Source: Actinomycetospora termitidis
GTDB taxonomy: Bacteria > Actinomycetota > Actinomycetes > Mycobacteriales > Pseudonocardiaceae
NCBI RefSeq assembly: GCF_030286555.1
Contig: NZ_JASVWF010000003.1
Location: 124,001 to 188,000 of the forward strand
DNA: 64,000 nt
Reading direction: 5' to 3'
Both the position numbers and the translations under genes were made by a program. This document shows, in pieces, positions 18,705 through 26,655 of this stretch. The notes beneath the pieces were generated by a model. That model saw nothing but the letters and a program-made list of their open reading frames with translations, ran no database searches and had not been told where the DNA came from. Positions within the stretch are counted from its first letter, which is position 1; the number at the start of each line of letters is the position of its first letter.

Positions 18705-19178
18705 ATGAGCATCATCGCGATCGGAGCCGCCGTGAAGGCCGCCGCCGAGGCCGCCAAGGCGTTGAAGGACATCCACGACGTCCTCGACGGCGACCGGGGC
18801 GTGACCGTGACCGTCTACAACCACACGCCGTACGAACTGCACTCGTGGGGAGCGGGCTTCGACCACGGCGGCTGGGCCGACCCGGCCGACCAGGTCATCC
18901 CGCCGGACTCGGCCAGCGTGTTCTCGGTGCGGGACAAGGGCTTCATGACCGGCGTCGAGGGACACGTCTTCTACGTCGTCCAGGGCGTGGACGCTCCGTT
19001 GGAGCGGGTGTTCGTGAAGTGGAACAACCCGTTCGTCGGGTCGAACAGCGGCGCTGCCGTCGCGAGCCAGTACGGGCCGGCGGACTTCTTCGGCCGCCCC
19101 TCGGACCGGTTCCGTGCCGACGGTCGGTACGGCAGCGGGAACATCTCGCAGAACGACTACGAGATTCGCCTGCGGTGA
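18705..19178 (+). CDS. Small protein resembling actinoporin/aegerolysin-fold cytolysins
   Basis: 157 residues, not firmly recognised. Residues 1-28 (MSIIAIGAAVKAAAEAAKAL...) form an Ala-rich amphipathic helix. From 32 on the pattern is all beta: TVTVYNHTPYELHSWGAG, QVIPPDSASVFSVRDKG, MTGVEGHVFYVVQG, VFVKWNNPFVGSNSG. This order of helix, N-x-T/S, Trp, Pro-Pro, Gly-x-x-Gly and W-N-N-P-x-x-G-S-N resembles the actinoporin/aegerolysin (cytolysin-lectin) fold, whose N-terminal helix enters membranes. There is no signal peptide. It stands alone next to tRNA-Arg with a strong ribosome site. The pore-forming role is inference; a plain lectin-like or structural role is possible. Confidence 0.5.
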   Translation: MSIIAIGAAVKAAAEAAKALKDIHDVLDGDRGVTVTVYNHTPYELHSWGAGFDHGGWADPADQVIPPDSASVFSVRDKGFMTGVEGHVFYVVQGVDAPLERVFVKWNNPFVGSNSGAAVASQYGPADFFGRPSDRFRADGRYGSGNISQNDYEIRLR

Positions 19179-19213
19179 CGTGACGCGCGGCGGGGTGTCT
19201 CTACGATCGCCGC

Positions 19214-20518
19214 ATGGGCGACCGGTTGATCTTCCAGCTCGGCACCAACAACTGGCAGCGCGGCGGTGAGTTCGCGCCCGGGTCGGGGATCCTCCACGAG
19301 GCGCACCACCGCGCGTACAACGAGATCGACGGCGTCCGCGCCTACTCCATGTACCCCTCGCGCGTGCAGCGCTTCCGCGAGGAGGACGTGCGGGTCTTCG
19401 AACTCGACCACGACATCCCGATCTGCGAATCGGTCTCCCCCGTCTCGAGCTACCGCTGGCACGCGATGAGCCCGGAGGAGGTCGACGCCTACCGCGCGCG
19501 CCTCACACGTGAGGTCACGGCGTTCATGGACGAGGTCGAGCAGAACACCGGCGACGAGTTCGGCCTGGCCATCGCCCACCACGCCTTCATGAACCCCGTC
19601 GTGATGCGCGACGTCATCGCGGCCCGCGTCGAGGCCGGCAAGCCGCGCATCCCGCTGGTCTGTTTCGTGCACGGCACGGAACTGAAGATGTTCGCCAAGG
19701 AGCAGGCCGGGCAGGAGCCGGAGGAGTTCCCGCTGCGGTTCCTGCCGTTCATGCAGGAGGAGACCATCTTCCCCGGCGGGGTGGACGTCGTCGCGTCGAT
19801 CTCCTCGGAGCAGATCGAGGCGTTCGAGGCCGTGTTCCCGGAGTTCCCGCGCGATCGCGTCGTGCTCTCGCACAACGGTTACAACGACCGGGTCTTCCGG
19901 GAGTCGGACGCCGATCCCACCCGGGCTCTCGCGGGGCTCGCGGACGACGTGCCGGAGTTCGACGCCGTCGTCGCGTTCTGTGGGAAGTTCGCCGACTGGA
20001 AGCGGTTGGACGCCCTGCTCCGGGCTGCGGCGACCTACGAGCGGGAGGACCGCCGGATCGTCACCGTCGTCGCCGGCGGTGGACCCGAGGAGCAGCAGCG
20101 GGCGATGCGCGACCTCGTCGCCGAGCTCGGCCTGCAGCGGGTCGTCTTCCTCGGCCCGCGCCAGCAGGAGGACCTGGCGACGATGTTCGCCGCGGCCGAC
20201 GTCGGCGTGTTTCCCTCCTACCGCGAGCCCTTCGGCCTCGTGTTCCTGGAGTGCATGGCCTGTGGCACGCCCGTCATCGGCGCCGACTCCGGCGGACCGC
20301 GCGACTTCGTGACGCCGGAGGTGGGCGTCCTCGTGCCCGAGACCGACGACCGTCAGGCCCTCGCGGACTCCGTGGTCGCCGCGATCGACCGCGCCCTGGA
20401 CGAGGACTGGAAGCACACCAAGGGGCCCGGCGCGGCCGCCTACGCGCGGGAGAAGTTCAGCGTCGTCCGGCAGGTCTCGGACCTGCTCGCGGAGGTCGAC
20501 CGCCTGACGACGGACTGA
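19214..20518 (+). CDS. GT4-family glycosyltransferase
   Basis: 434 residues, GT-B fold. The C-terminal donor domain has VVAFCGKFADWKRLDALL, VVAGGGPEEQQ and the E-x7-E motif EPFGLVFLE (Glu338 and Glu346) followed by ACGTPVIGADSGGP, typical of NDP-sugar transferases of family GT4. The N-terminal acceptor half (GTNNWQRGGEFAPGSGILHEAHH) is unlike common mannosyltransferases, so the acceptor is unknown. ATG 19214 is 6 nt behind TACGAT, a probable leaderless start. The 3' end is the left boundary of a tandem duplication. Confidence 0.85.
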   Translation: MGDRLIFQLGTNNWQRGGEFAPGSGILHEAHHRAYNEIDGVRAYSMYPSRVQRFREEDVRVFELDHDIPICESVSPVSSYRWHAMSPEEVDAYRARLTREVTAFMDEVEQNTGDEFGLAIAHHAFMNPVVMRDVIAARVEAGKPRIPLVCFVHGTELKMFAKEQAGQEPEEFPLRFLPFMQEETIFPGGVDVVASISSEQIEAFEAVFPEFPRDRVVLSHNGYNDRVFRESDADPTRALAGLADDVPEFDAVVAFCGKFADWKRLDALLRAAATYEREDRRIVTVVAGGGPEEQQRAMRDLVAELGLQRVVFLGPRQQEDLATMFAAADVGVFPSYREPFGLVFLECMACGTPVIGADSGGPRDFVTPEVGVLVPETDDRQALADSVVAAIDRALDEDWKHTKGPGAAAYAREKFSVVRQVSDLLAEVDRLTTD

Positions 20519-20547
20519 CCTCCTACGACGCTAGGGCCGGGAAGGGG

Positions 20548-20582
20548 GTGTGTGGTGCACAGGAATCCTGTGCACCACACAC
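20548..20582. repeat. Palindrome family C, first copy
   Basis: GTGTGTGGTGCACAGGA and its exact complement flank a single A, with an outer pair GCTAGGGC/GCCCTAGC at 20530-20537 and 20593-20600. The second copy (20777-20811, two arm changes) has a longer outer arm CGCTAGGGCTGCGA at 20758-20771 pairing with 20817-20830. It lies after the glycosyltransferase stop and may act as its terminator. Confidence 0.8.
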
Positions 20583-20646
20583 GACCTTCGCAGCCCTAGC
20601 GCGAGGAGGAGGGAACCGTTCCGGGCCGGGCGGAGTCCGAGTTGAC

Positions 20647-20736
20647 GTGATCCTCGACGCTCCCGTGCGCATCGACCATGCCCTCGCCTCCGGCGCCATG
20701 ACTCGCGAGATGGCGCAGCCGAGGTCGACCGCCTGA
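20647..20736 (+). pseudogene. Truncated 5' copy of the AbiEi-like gene
   Basis: The first duplication copy repeats the start of the gene at 20876: GTG then ILDAPVRIDHALASGAMTR, breaking at the junction after MAQ and ending PRSTA-stop. It is 29 codons, identical to the downstream N-terminus except one Ser/Thr change. It would use the same ribosome-site context, so it may be translated as a decoy peptide, but is most simply debris of the duplication. Confidence 0.75.
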
Positions 20737-20875
20737 CGACGGACTGACATCTCGCGACGCTAGGGCTGCGAGAGGCGTGTGTGGTGCGCAGGAATCTTGT
20801 GCACCACACACGGCATTCGCAGCCCTAGCGCGACGAGAAGGGAACCGTCCCGGGCCGGGCGGAGTCCGAGTTGAC

Positions 20876-21796
20876 GTGATCCTCGACGCTCCCGTGCGCA
20901 TCGACCATGCCCTCGCCACCGGCGCCATGACTCGCGAGATGGCGCAGTCCTCGTACTACCTGCGTCTGTTCCCGCGCGTCGCCGTCCCACGGAACCTGCC
21001 GCTCACGATGGAGCTGCGGGCCCACGCGGCAGGCCTCGTCCACGAGCAGGGCGTCGTCGCCGGTGTGGCGGCCGCAGCGCTGCACCGGGCCGTCGTCGCC
21101 CCGCTCGACCCGGTCGTCGATCTCGTCGTCGACGTCGAGGGGGTGCGCGGGGCCGCGGGGCTGCGCCGGCGGCGGCTCAGCCTGGGGCCGGCGGAGACCG
21201 TCGAGGTGTGCGGGACACGGGTGACCACGCCGGCCCGCACCGCCTACGACGTCGCGCGGTGGCTCCCGCGGGCCGAGGCCGTCGTCGTCCTCGACGCGCT
21301 GGCCCGTGCGACCCGCATCGGCGCGGACGAGGTCCGTGCGGTGCGGGACGCCCACCCGGACGACCGCGACCGCACCGCCGTCGAGCCCGCGCTCTCCTGG
21401 CTCGACCCACGAAGCCCTGGTCCGGCCGCCTCCCGGCTCCGCGTCGCGCTCCTCGCCCGGGGGCTGCCGCGCCCGTGCGTCGAGCAGCGGCTGACCGACC
21501 GGGACGGTGTGGTGTCGGACCTCGCCCTCGCCTGGCCGGAGACCCGAACGGGCCTGAGCCGACAGCGGGGTGTCGCCGCCGCTGCGCGGGAGATCGGCTG
21601 GGAGGTCGTCGAGCAGCCGGACCCGTCGACCGACGGCGTCGACGGGCTCGCCGCGCGGCTGACGAAGCAGATGGAGCGCTGGGACCCGCCGCGGATGCTC
21701 GCCCGCCCGAGACCCATCTGGCTCCTCCCGTCGCCGCCGGACGACGACGGGTGGTTCGACGACGGGCGGAGCCGCCTCGTCGCGCTCCCTCGATGA
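20876..21796 (+). CDS. AbiEi/DUF559-type actinobacterial protein
   Basis: About 306 residues with the usual layout of actinobacterial AbiEi-antitoxin-like/DUF559 proteins: a variable N-terminal part (ELRAHAAGLVHEQGVVAGVAAAALH), a middle section (VEVCGTRVTTPARTAYDVARWL, VVLDALARATRI) and a C-terminal Vsr-like region (RLRVALLARGLPRPCVEQRLTD, VVSDLALAWPETRTGL). The usual nuclease E-Y-D-G-x-x-H stretch after AWPE is missing, so catalysis is doubtful. No AbiEii-type nucleotidyltransferase lies beside it. GTG 20876 is chosen by the duplication and a GGAG upstream; ATG 20927 is possible. Confidence 0.6.
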   Translation: MILDAPVRIDHALATGAMTREMAQSSYYLRLFPRVAVPRNLPLTMELRAHAAGLVHEQGVVAGVAAAALHRAVVAPLDPVVDLVVDVEGVRGAAGLRRRRLSLGPAETVEVCGTRVTTPARTAYDVARWLPRAEAVVVLDALARATRIGADEVRAVRDAHPDDRDRTAVEPALSWLDPRSPGPAASRLRVALLARGLPRPCVEQRLTDRDGVVSDLALAWPETRTGLSRQRGVAAAAREIGWEVVEQPDPSTDGVDGLAARLTKQMERWDPPRMLARPRPIWLLPSPPDDDGWFDDGRSRLVALPR

Positions 21797-21803
21797 TCGG
21801 TCG

Positions 21804-22769
21804 CTACCCGAGTCGATCGAGCAGCGGCACCAGGGCCGCGGCGAACCGGTCCGGCTCGCCGAGCAGCGCCAGGTGCCGGGCGCCGGGGAGCTCGGCGACC
21901 AGGGAGGTGTGCAGCCGGTCCGCCGTGGCGAGGGCGGCCGTGTGGTCGAAGCTCGCGTCGTCGCCGCTGGAGAGCACGGCGGTCGGGGTCCGGACGGCGC
22001 GCTCCTGGTCGTCGGTGAGTCCGATCAGCGGCTCGCGGGCGATCGCGAGCAGGGCGGTCACGCCACCCGGCGTCAGGAAGGGGGCGCGCCAGCGGTCGAT
22101 CGCGGCGTCGTCGGTGGGACAGCCCGGGCCGCACTGCGCGGCGACGATCTGCCGGACGATCCCGCGCGACCGCACCACGGCGGTGACGACGGCGGGACCG
22201 ACCGGCGGCAGGGTCAGGACGACCCGCAGCCCGCCGCCCCCGGTGGACGTGCGGTCGCCGCCGAAGTACGGCGTCCCGTCACCGTTGGCGGCCACGACGC
22301 CGGCCACGGCCGCCGGGTCGCGCAGGGCCAGCGAGAGCGCGATCGCCGCGCCGAGCGAGTGCCCGACGACGACCGGGCGGCGCAGCCCGAGCGCGACGAT
22401 CACCCCGGCGAGCTGATCGGTGTCGGCGTCCAGCGAGTAGGGCGGCACGTGGGCGGTGAAGCCGTAGCCGCGCACGTCGTAGGCGTAGACGTCACGGTCG
22501 GCGGCGAGCAGCGGCGCCACCCGGGAGAAGACGTAGGTCGACTCCGCGAAGCCGGGCACGAGCACCAGCGGCGGCTTCCCGGACGGCGTCGCCGCGGGCC
22601 AGTGCTCGACCTGCGTGGCGACCCCGGCCGCGTCCACGGTGAGCGCAGGCGGCGGGGCCGCCACGTGCACCGGGGCGATGCGGTCCCACAGCAGGACGAG
22701 CCCGGCGAGCGCGAGCAGGACGACGAGCACCGTCGCCAGTGCGATCCCGACCCGCCGCAGCCAGCGCAC
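21804..22769 (-). CDS. Membrane-anchored alpha/beta hydrolase
   Basis: 321 residues: N-terminal signal anchor (VGIALATVLVVLLALAGLVLLW, 7-28), oxyanion VLVPGFAEST, DVRGYGFT, the nucleophile elbow GHSLG with Ser138, and a late ARHLALLGEP carrying the probable catalytic His. The domain should face outside. Substrate unknown. Its 3' end lies 7 bp from the convergent gene at 20876. Confidence 0.85.
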   Translation of the reverse strand: MRWLRRVGIALATVLVVLLALAGLVLLWDRIAPVHVAAPPPALTVDAAGVATQVEHWPAATPSGKPPLVLVPGFAESTYVFSRVAPLLAADRDVYAYDVRGYGFTAHVPPYSLDADTDQLAGVIVALGLRRPVVVGHSLGAAIALSLALRDPAAVAGVVAANGDGTPYFGGDRTSTGGGGLRVVLTLPPVGPAVVTAVVRSRGIVRQIVAAQCGPGCPTDDAAIDRWRAPFLTPGGVTALLAIAREPLIGLTDDQERAVRTPTAVLSSGDDASFDHTAALATADRLHTSLVAELPGARHLALLGEPDRFAAALVPLLDRLG

Positions 22770-22793
22770 CGCTGCACTGTGGCAGCAGGGGCG

Positions 22794-22991
22794 TCAGGAG
22801 GCGCGCGGGGCGGCCTCCTGCACCTCGACGAGCCGGTCGACCGACTCGCGCACGGCACGCAGCTCGGTGACGACGGCGTCGAGCTGGGTCACGTTGGTGA
22901 CCTTGAGTTCCGCCAGCACCCGCTCGAGCAGGGCGTTGGTGACGACGAGGGCGTCCTTGACCGGGGCGATCCCGGCGATGTCTCCGAGCAC
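22794..22991 (-). CDS. Small coiled-coil-like protein
   Basis: 65 residues, not recognised. After a short hydrophobic start (VLGDIAGIAPVKDALVV) it is one amphipathic helix with heptad-like Leu/Val (LLERVLAELKVTNVTQLDAVV, ELRAVRESVDRLVEV), suggesting self-association. The AGGAGGA ribosome site five bases before GTG 22991 is among the best here, so I take it as real. It has its own relatively AT-rich promoter region. Confidence 0.65.
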   Translation of the reverse strand: MLGDIAGIAPVKDALVVTNALLERVLAELKVTNVTQLDAVVTELRAVRESVDRLVEVQEAAPRAS

Positions 22992-23051
22992 GGTTCCTCC
23001 TACGGTACGGCAAGTACTAGATACCGACGGTACCGCATAGAACGCCGTCCG
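22992..23051 (-). promoter_or_regulatory. Operator-like promoter region of the small gene
   Basis: Relatively AT-rich 60 bp with the perfect 11-mer palindrome TACCGACGGTA (23022-23032) and a nearby half copy TACGGTACGG (23001-23010) beside AGTACTAG. TACCGACGGTA-like sites are typical of TetR-type operators in actinobacteria; no TetR gene is in the window. Confidence 0.45.
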
Positions 23052-24008
23052 TCAGCTGTCGCCCTTCTCGGCCGCCCGCTTGCGCCGCTTGCCCTCGTGC
23101 ATCGCCGCCACCCGCGCGACCGGGATCGTGTGCCCTTCCTCGATCAGGTCGGCGGGGATCGCCCGTGCCTCGCCGAGCCGTTCGGTCCAGGTCGGGCCGG
23201 TGAGGAACCGGTCCGGGGTGGCGACGGTGATCTCCGCGGGGACGACGGTGTCGAGGTCGTCCCAGTCCACCGGGCAGCTCACCGGGAGACCCGTCCGCAC
23301 GCGTGGGCTGTAGGCCGCGACGACCGTTGCGCCGCCGGCCCGGGTGGCGTCCAGGAAGACCTTGCCGCCGCGGTCGGCCTTGATGAAGGCCGTCGTCGTG
23401 GTGTCGGGCTCGAGTCGTTCCGCCCGGGCGGCCACCGCCCGGGTCGCGGCGTGCACGTCGGCCATGTCCGCCGGGCGGATCGGGGTGACCACGTGCAGGC
23501 CCTTCGCGCCGGACGTCTTCACCGCGGGCTCGAAGCCGGCCTCCTGCAGGACGCGCCGCACCGCGCGGGCGGCGGTGACGACGGGCGTGAGGTCGGCGCC
23601 CTCGGGTGGGTCGAGGTCGAGGACGAGGTGGGTCGCGGTCCACGGCTCCTCGGCCGTCGCGAGCGGGACGTGGTACTCGATCGCGCGCTGGTTGCCGAAC
23701 CACAGCAGCGTCGCGCGGTCGGCCGCCAGGGCGTAGTGGACGTCGCGCTGGGAGCTCTCGGACCAGAACGTGACGCTGCGGATCCAGTCCGGGGCGCCCT
23801 TGGGCAGGTTCTTCTGCATGAACCGCTGGTCGCCACGGGCGCGCACCACCGACAGCGGCCGGTCGGCGAGCAGCGGGAGCATCCGCTCCGCGACCGCGTC
23901 GAGGTGGTCCACGAGCTGTCGCTTCGTCACCGGGTCGCCGGAGAGCAGCGGCTGGTCGAGGTGGGTCAGCCCGACGCCGTCGCGCGTCTCGTCCGGTTCG
24001 CTCGCCAC
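23052..24008 (-). CDS. LigD-type polymerase/primase domain protein
   Basis: 318 residues matching the polymerase domain of LigD (archaeo-eukaryotic primase fold) used in non-homologous end joining: NLPKGAPDWI, the catalytic pair in LVLDLDPPEGA (Asp131 and Asp133), TSGAKGLHVVTPI and a later PVDWDDLDTVVP. There is no ligase or nuclease domain, and no Ku gene nearby, so it is a stand-alone PolD-type enzyme. GTG 24008 gives the conserved start; a TTG 36 nt upstream is possible. Confidence 0.88.
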   Translation of the reverse strand: MASEPDETRDGVGLTHLDQPLLSGDPVTKRQLVDHLDAVAERMLPLLADRPLSVVRARGDQRFMQKNLPKGAPDWIRSVTFWSESSQRDVHYALAADRATLLWFGNQRAIEYHVPLATAEEPWTATHLVLDLDPPEGADLTPVVTAARAVRRVLQEAGFEPAVKTSGAKGLHVVTPIRPADMADVHAATRAVAARAERLEPDTTTTAFIKADRGGKVFLDATRAGGATVVAAYSPRVRTGLPVSCPVDWDDLDTVVPAEITVATPDRFLTGPTWTERLGEARAIPADLIEEGHTIPVARVAAMHEGKRRKRAAEKGDS

Positions 24009-24457
24009 GCGTGGAACCGTGGTCGGCGGCGGGGGCCGGGTCAAGCGGGAGCAGTTCCGGCGGGCGGGTTCGCGGGGCCGTGTGCGAAACGCACACGGGC
24101 TGGCCGGGCCGCCTTCCCCGTCGGACGTTGTGCGGCACGCACACGGCTCGGCGCGCCGGACAGCTGTCGCGGCCTACCGACCACCCCAGCGCGCCCTGTC
24201 ACTGGGAATCCCAGCGACACGGTGGAGGAGGCGTGTCGGGAGCCCACGACAGGGCATGGACGCCGCCAGTCGGCCACCCACGAGCGGACGCTCAGCGCTG
24301 TGCGAAGGACCGCCGGCCGGCAGCCGGCGCCCGTCGATCACCGCGCCGGCCCTCGCCGCGGAGAATCCTCACGACACGGCCGCCCCGACCGTGTGCGCGC
24401 CGCAACGCGCCCCCGGAATCACACGACATCCGCCGGCCGTGTGCGCCGCGCACAGGG
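24009..24457. repeat. Hairpin-rich intergenic region with family D copies
   Basis: 449 bp without a credible gene. It contains CCGTGTGCG-AAA-CGCACACGG (24078-24098), CGTTGTGCGGCACGCACACGG-like sequence near 24126, CCGTGTGCGCGCCGCAACGC (24389-24408) and CCGTGTGCGCCGCGCACAGG (24437-24456, touching the cobW stop). Further pairs such as GCCCTGTC/GACAGGGC (near 24188 and 24248) can fold the middle. It shares the 20-mer of the array at 34713-35180. Confidence 0.75.
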
Positions 24458-25462
24458 TCAGGCCGACGTCAGGTCGATCCGGTACCGGGTCAGCGCGAGG
24501 GCCGCGTGCTGCGACGGGGCCGGGTCGTCGTCCGACACGACGCACGCCGTCAGCCCGGCGCGCAGCGCGGGCTCGTCGAGGTCCGTCCCGATCAGGACGA
24601 GCCGCGCTCCCCGCGTGTCCAGCCGCCCCGGCGCCGGGCGCACGCGGATCGCGGTGCCGACCGTCTGCACCTCCCAGACGTCGGGGGCCTCGTCGAAGCC
24701 CTCACCCCCGCCGTCGGGAACGCGCACGATGCCCTTGATCCGCACCACCCCGCGCGGCCCGGACTCGAGGAACGCGGCGAGCCGTCCGGCGTCCAGCGGG
24801 CGCTCCGAGGTGAACGACACGCTCTGCGCGGCCATGTGCGGGTGCTCGCCGTCGGCCTCGCGCAGCAGCGCGTCGAGGGTGAGCTGCGACGGTTGCGGGC
24901 GCCGGACGGGGTCGACCAGCAGCGCCGGGTCGAGCGCCCCGTGCGAGGTCCCGACGACGGCGCCGGCCGCGACCGCCCGCACCTCGTCGAGCGCCGCGGC
25001 CCCGCAGCGGTCCAGCCCGTTCACGACGACGAGGTCGGCCAGGCGGGCGTGCTCGAGGTCCGGCGCGCCGGCGTCCAGCACCGCGACCAGCCCGCCGTAG
25101 ACCGCGTGCGGGTCGTGCGACGCGAGCAGCAGCCGCACGAGTTCCCGGGGTTCGGCGAGCCCGCTGGCCTCGACGACGACGAGGTCCAGGCCCGCCGCGG
25201 GCGACACGAGGTCGGCGAGCACCCCGGACAGGCCGTCGGCGTCGGTCACGCAGCACAGGCACCCGTTCGCCAGCGAGGTCACCGACGACGCCTGTCCGGC
25301 GACCAGCATCGCGTCGATCCCCAGCGCCCCGAAGTCGTTGACCACGACGCCGATCCGCACCCCGTCAGCGTGCCGCAGCAGGTGGTTGACCAGCGAGGAC
25401 TTCCCGACGCCGAGATGACCCGCGACGAGCACCACCGGCACGGTCCGCACTGTCACGGTCAC
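24458..25462 (-). CDS. CobW/COG0523 metallochaperone GTPase
   Basis: G3E GTPase, 334 residues: Walker A GHLGVGKSS (15-23), VNDFG, the metal-binding CxCC in NGCLCCV (Cys68, 70, 71), EASGLAEP, and a C-terminal CobW domain (GVVRIKGIVRVPDG). Family members insert or deliver Zn or Co. Odd: the base-specificity motif, normally NKxD, reads NGLD (148-151), so nucleotide preference may be altered. No Zur box or zinc transporter is beside it. Start is GTG 25462 or GTG 25456; the latter is 8 nt from its -10. Confidence 0.9.
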   Translation of the reverse strand: MTVTVRTVPVVLVAGHLGVGKSSLVNHLLRHADGVRIGVVVNDFGALGIDAMLVAGQASSVTSLANGCLCCVTDADGLSGVLADLVSPAAGLDLVVVEASGLAEPRELVRLLLASHDPHAVYGGLVAVLDAGAPDLEHARLADLVVVNGLDRCGAAALDEVRAVAAGAVVGTSHGALDPALLVDPVRRPQPSQLTLDALLREADGEHPHMAAQSVSFTSERPLDAGRLAAFLESGPRGVVRIKGIVRVPDGGGEGFDEAPDVWEVQTVGTAIRVRPAPGRLDTRGARLVLIGTDLDEPALRAGLTACVVSDDDPAPSQHAALALTRYRIDLTSA

Positions 25463-25485
25463 CGAGCATAGGGTCGGTGACCGTG
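25454..25485. promoter_or_regulatory. Symmetric divergent promoter inside a 32-bp palindrome
   Basis: Arms CACGGTCACCGA (25454-25465) and TCGGTGACCGTG (25474-25485) are perfect complements around 8 bp. The core holds two overlapping -10 hexamers, TATGCT leftward (25470-25465) and TAGGGT rightward (25469-25474). Each ends 8 nt before a GTG (25456 leftward, 25483 rightward) at the very tip of the palindrome, so both mRNAs can be leaderless. Confidence 0.75.
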
Positions 25486-26655
25486 CTCCCCCTGGAAGGC
25501 ATCCGTGTCCTGGACCTCTCGAGGGTGCTCGCCGGGCCCTTCGCGACGCAGTGGCTCGGCGAGATGGGCGCCGAGGTGGTCAAGGTCGAGCCGCCGAACG
25601 GCGACGACACCCGCGGGTGGGGCCCGCCCTTCTTCGGGAGCGAGTCCCTCTACTACCTGTCGACGAACCGCAACAAGCGCGGCATGGTGCTGGACCTGAC
25701 GACGGAGCACGGCCAGGAGGCGGCGCGCCGGCTCGCCGACCGGGCCGACGTCCTCGTCGAGAACTTCCGACCGGGCACGCTGGAGCGGTGGGGCCTGGAC
25801 TGGGCCACGCTCAGCGCGCGGAACGAGCGCCTCATCCACGTCGCGATCTCGGGCTTCGGGCAGACCGGGCCGTACCGCGACAAGCCCGGCTACGACGTCC
25901 TCGCGCAGGCGATGGGCGGGATCATGAGCCTCACGGGCGACCCGGACGGCCCGCCGACGAAGATCGGGCTGCCGGTCGCGGACCTGAACGCCGGCACGTG
26001 GGCGATCATCGGGGTCCTCATGGCGCTGCAGGCGCGGCACACCACCGGCCGCGGCCAGTACCTCGACGTCTCGCTGCTCGACGCGCAGACGGTGTGGCAC
26101 ACCTGGGCCGCGCAGAACGTGTTCCACGACGCCCCGCGGGCGCGCCGGCTCGGCGCCGCGCACCCGACCGTCGTCCCCTACCAGCCGATGGCGTGCGCGG
26201 ACGGGACGCTCGTCGTCGCCGTCGGCAGCGAGCGGCTGTGGAAGCGCTTCTGCGCCGTGCTCGGCCGCGACGACCTCGCCGACGACCCGCGCTTCGCCAC
26301 CAGCGCCGAGCGGGCGGGGCGGCGGGAGGAGCTGATGGCGATCGTCGAGGGCGTCATGACGCAGCAGCCGGTGGCGCACTGGGCGGACGCGTTCGAGTCC
26401 GCGGGCGTCCCGTGCGGCCCGATCAACACCCTCGACGACCTGTACGGCGACCCGTGGTCGTCCGAGCGCGGCCACCACGTGACGATGGACCACCCCGGGG
26501 TCGGGACGTACGTCGGAACCGGGTTCCCCGTGCACGCCTCCGGTGAGGCGGCGACGCCCCCGGCGCCGCAGTCCCCGCCGCCGACGTTCGGCCAGCACAC
26601 CGCCGAGGTGCTGCGCGAGCTCGGCTACACCGAGGACGAGATCTCCCGCTTCTGA
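25477..26655 (+). CDS. CaiB/BaiF-type (class III) CoA-transferase
   Basis: 392 residues: GIRVLDLSRVLAGPFATQWLGEMGAEVVKVE is the class III start, ENFRPGTLERWGLD follows, and the catalytic Asp140 is in KPGYDVLAQAMGG. Moves CoA between carboxylic acids as a covalent aspartyl-CoA intermediate. The donor and acceptor are unknown; the MHS transporter, P450 and amidohydrolase just downstream suggest aromatic or dicarboxylic acid use. GTG 25477 or 25483. Its last 31 bp overlap the convergent transporter gene. Confidence 0.9.
   Translation: MTVLPLEGIRVLDLSRVLAGPFATQWLGEMGAEVVKVEPPNGDDTRGWGPPFFGSESLYYLSTNRNKRGMVLDLTTEHGQEAARRLADRADVLVENFRPGTLERWGLDWATLSARNERLIHVAISGFGQTGPYRDKPGYDVLAQAMGGIMSLTGDPDGPPTKIGLPVADLNAGTWAIIGVLMALQARHTTGRGQYLDVSLLDAQTVWHTWAAQNVFHDAPRARRLGAAHPTVVPYQPMACADGTLVVAVGSERLWKRFCAVLGRDDLADDPRFATSAERAGRREELMAIVEGVMTQQPVAHWADAFESAGVPCGPINTLDDLYGDPWSSERGHHVTMDHPGVGTYVGTGFPVHASGEAATPPAPQSPPPTFGQHTAEVLRELGYTEDEISRF

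Larger units (their letters stand above)
20490..20947. repeat. 229-bp imperfect tandem duplication across a gene junction
   Basis: Copy 1 runs about 20490-20718 and copy 2 about 20719-20947; every landmark is offset by 229 bp (for example GACGGACTGAC, GGGAACCGT, ATGACTCGCGAGATGGCG). The unit holds the last codons of the glycosyltransferase, the intergenic palindrome and the first codons of the gene at 20876. The copies differ by scattered substitutions, so the event is not recent. This explains the whole 357-bp gap between genes. Confidence 0.92.

Noticed and set aside
18404-21796. Integrated phage or conjugative element at tRNA-Arg
   Set aside because: No integrase, no repeated tRNA 3' end and no phage or transfer genes were seen; the neighbours only look accessory.
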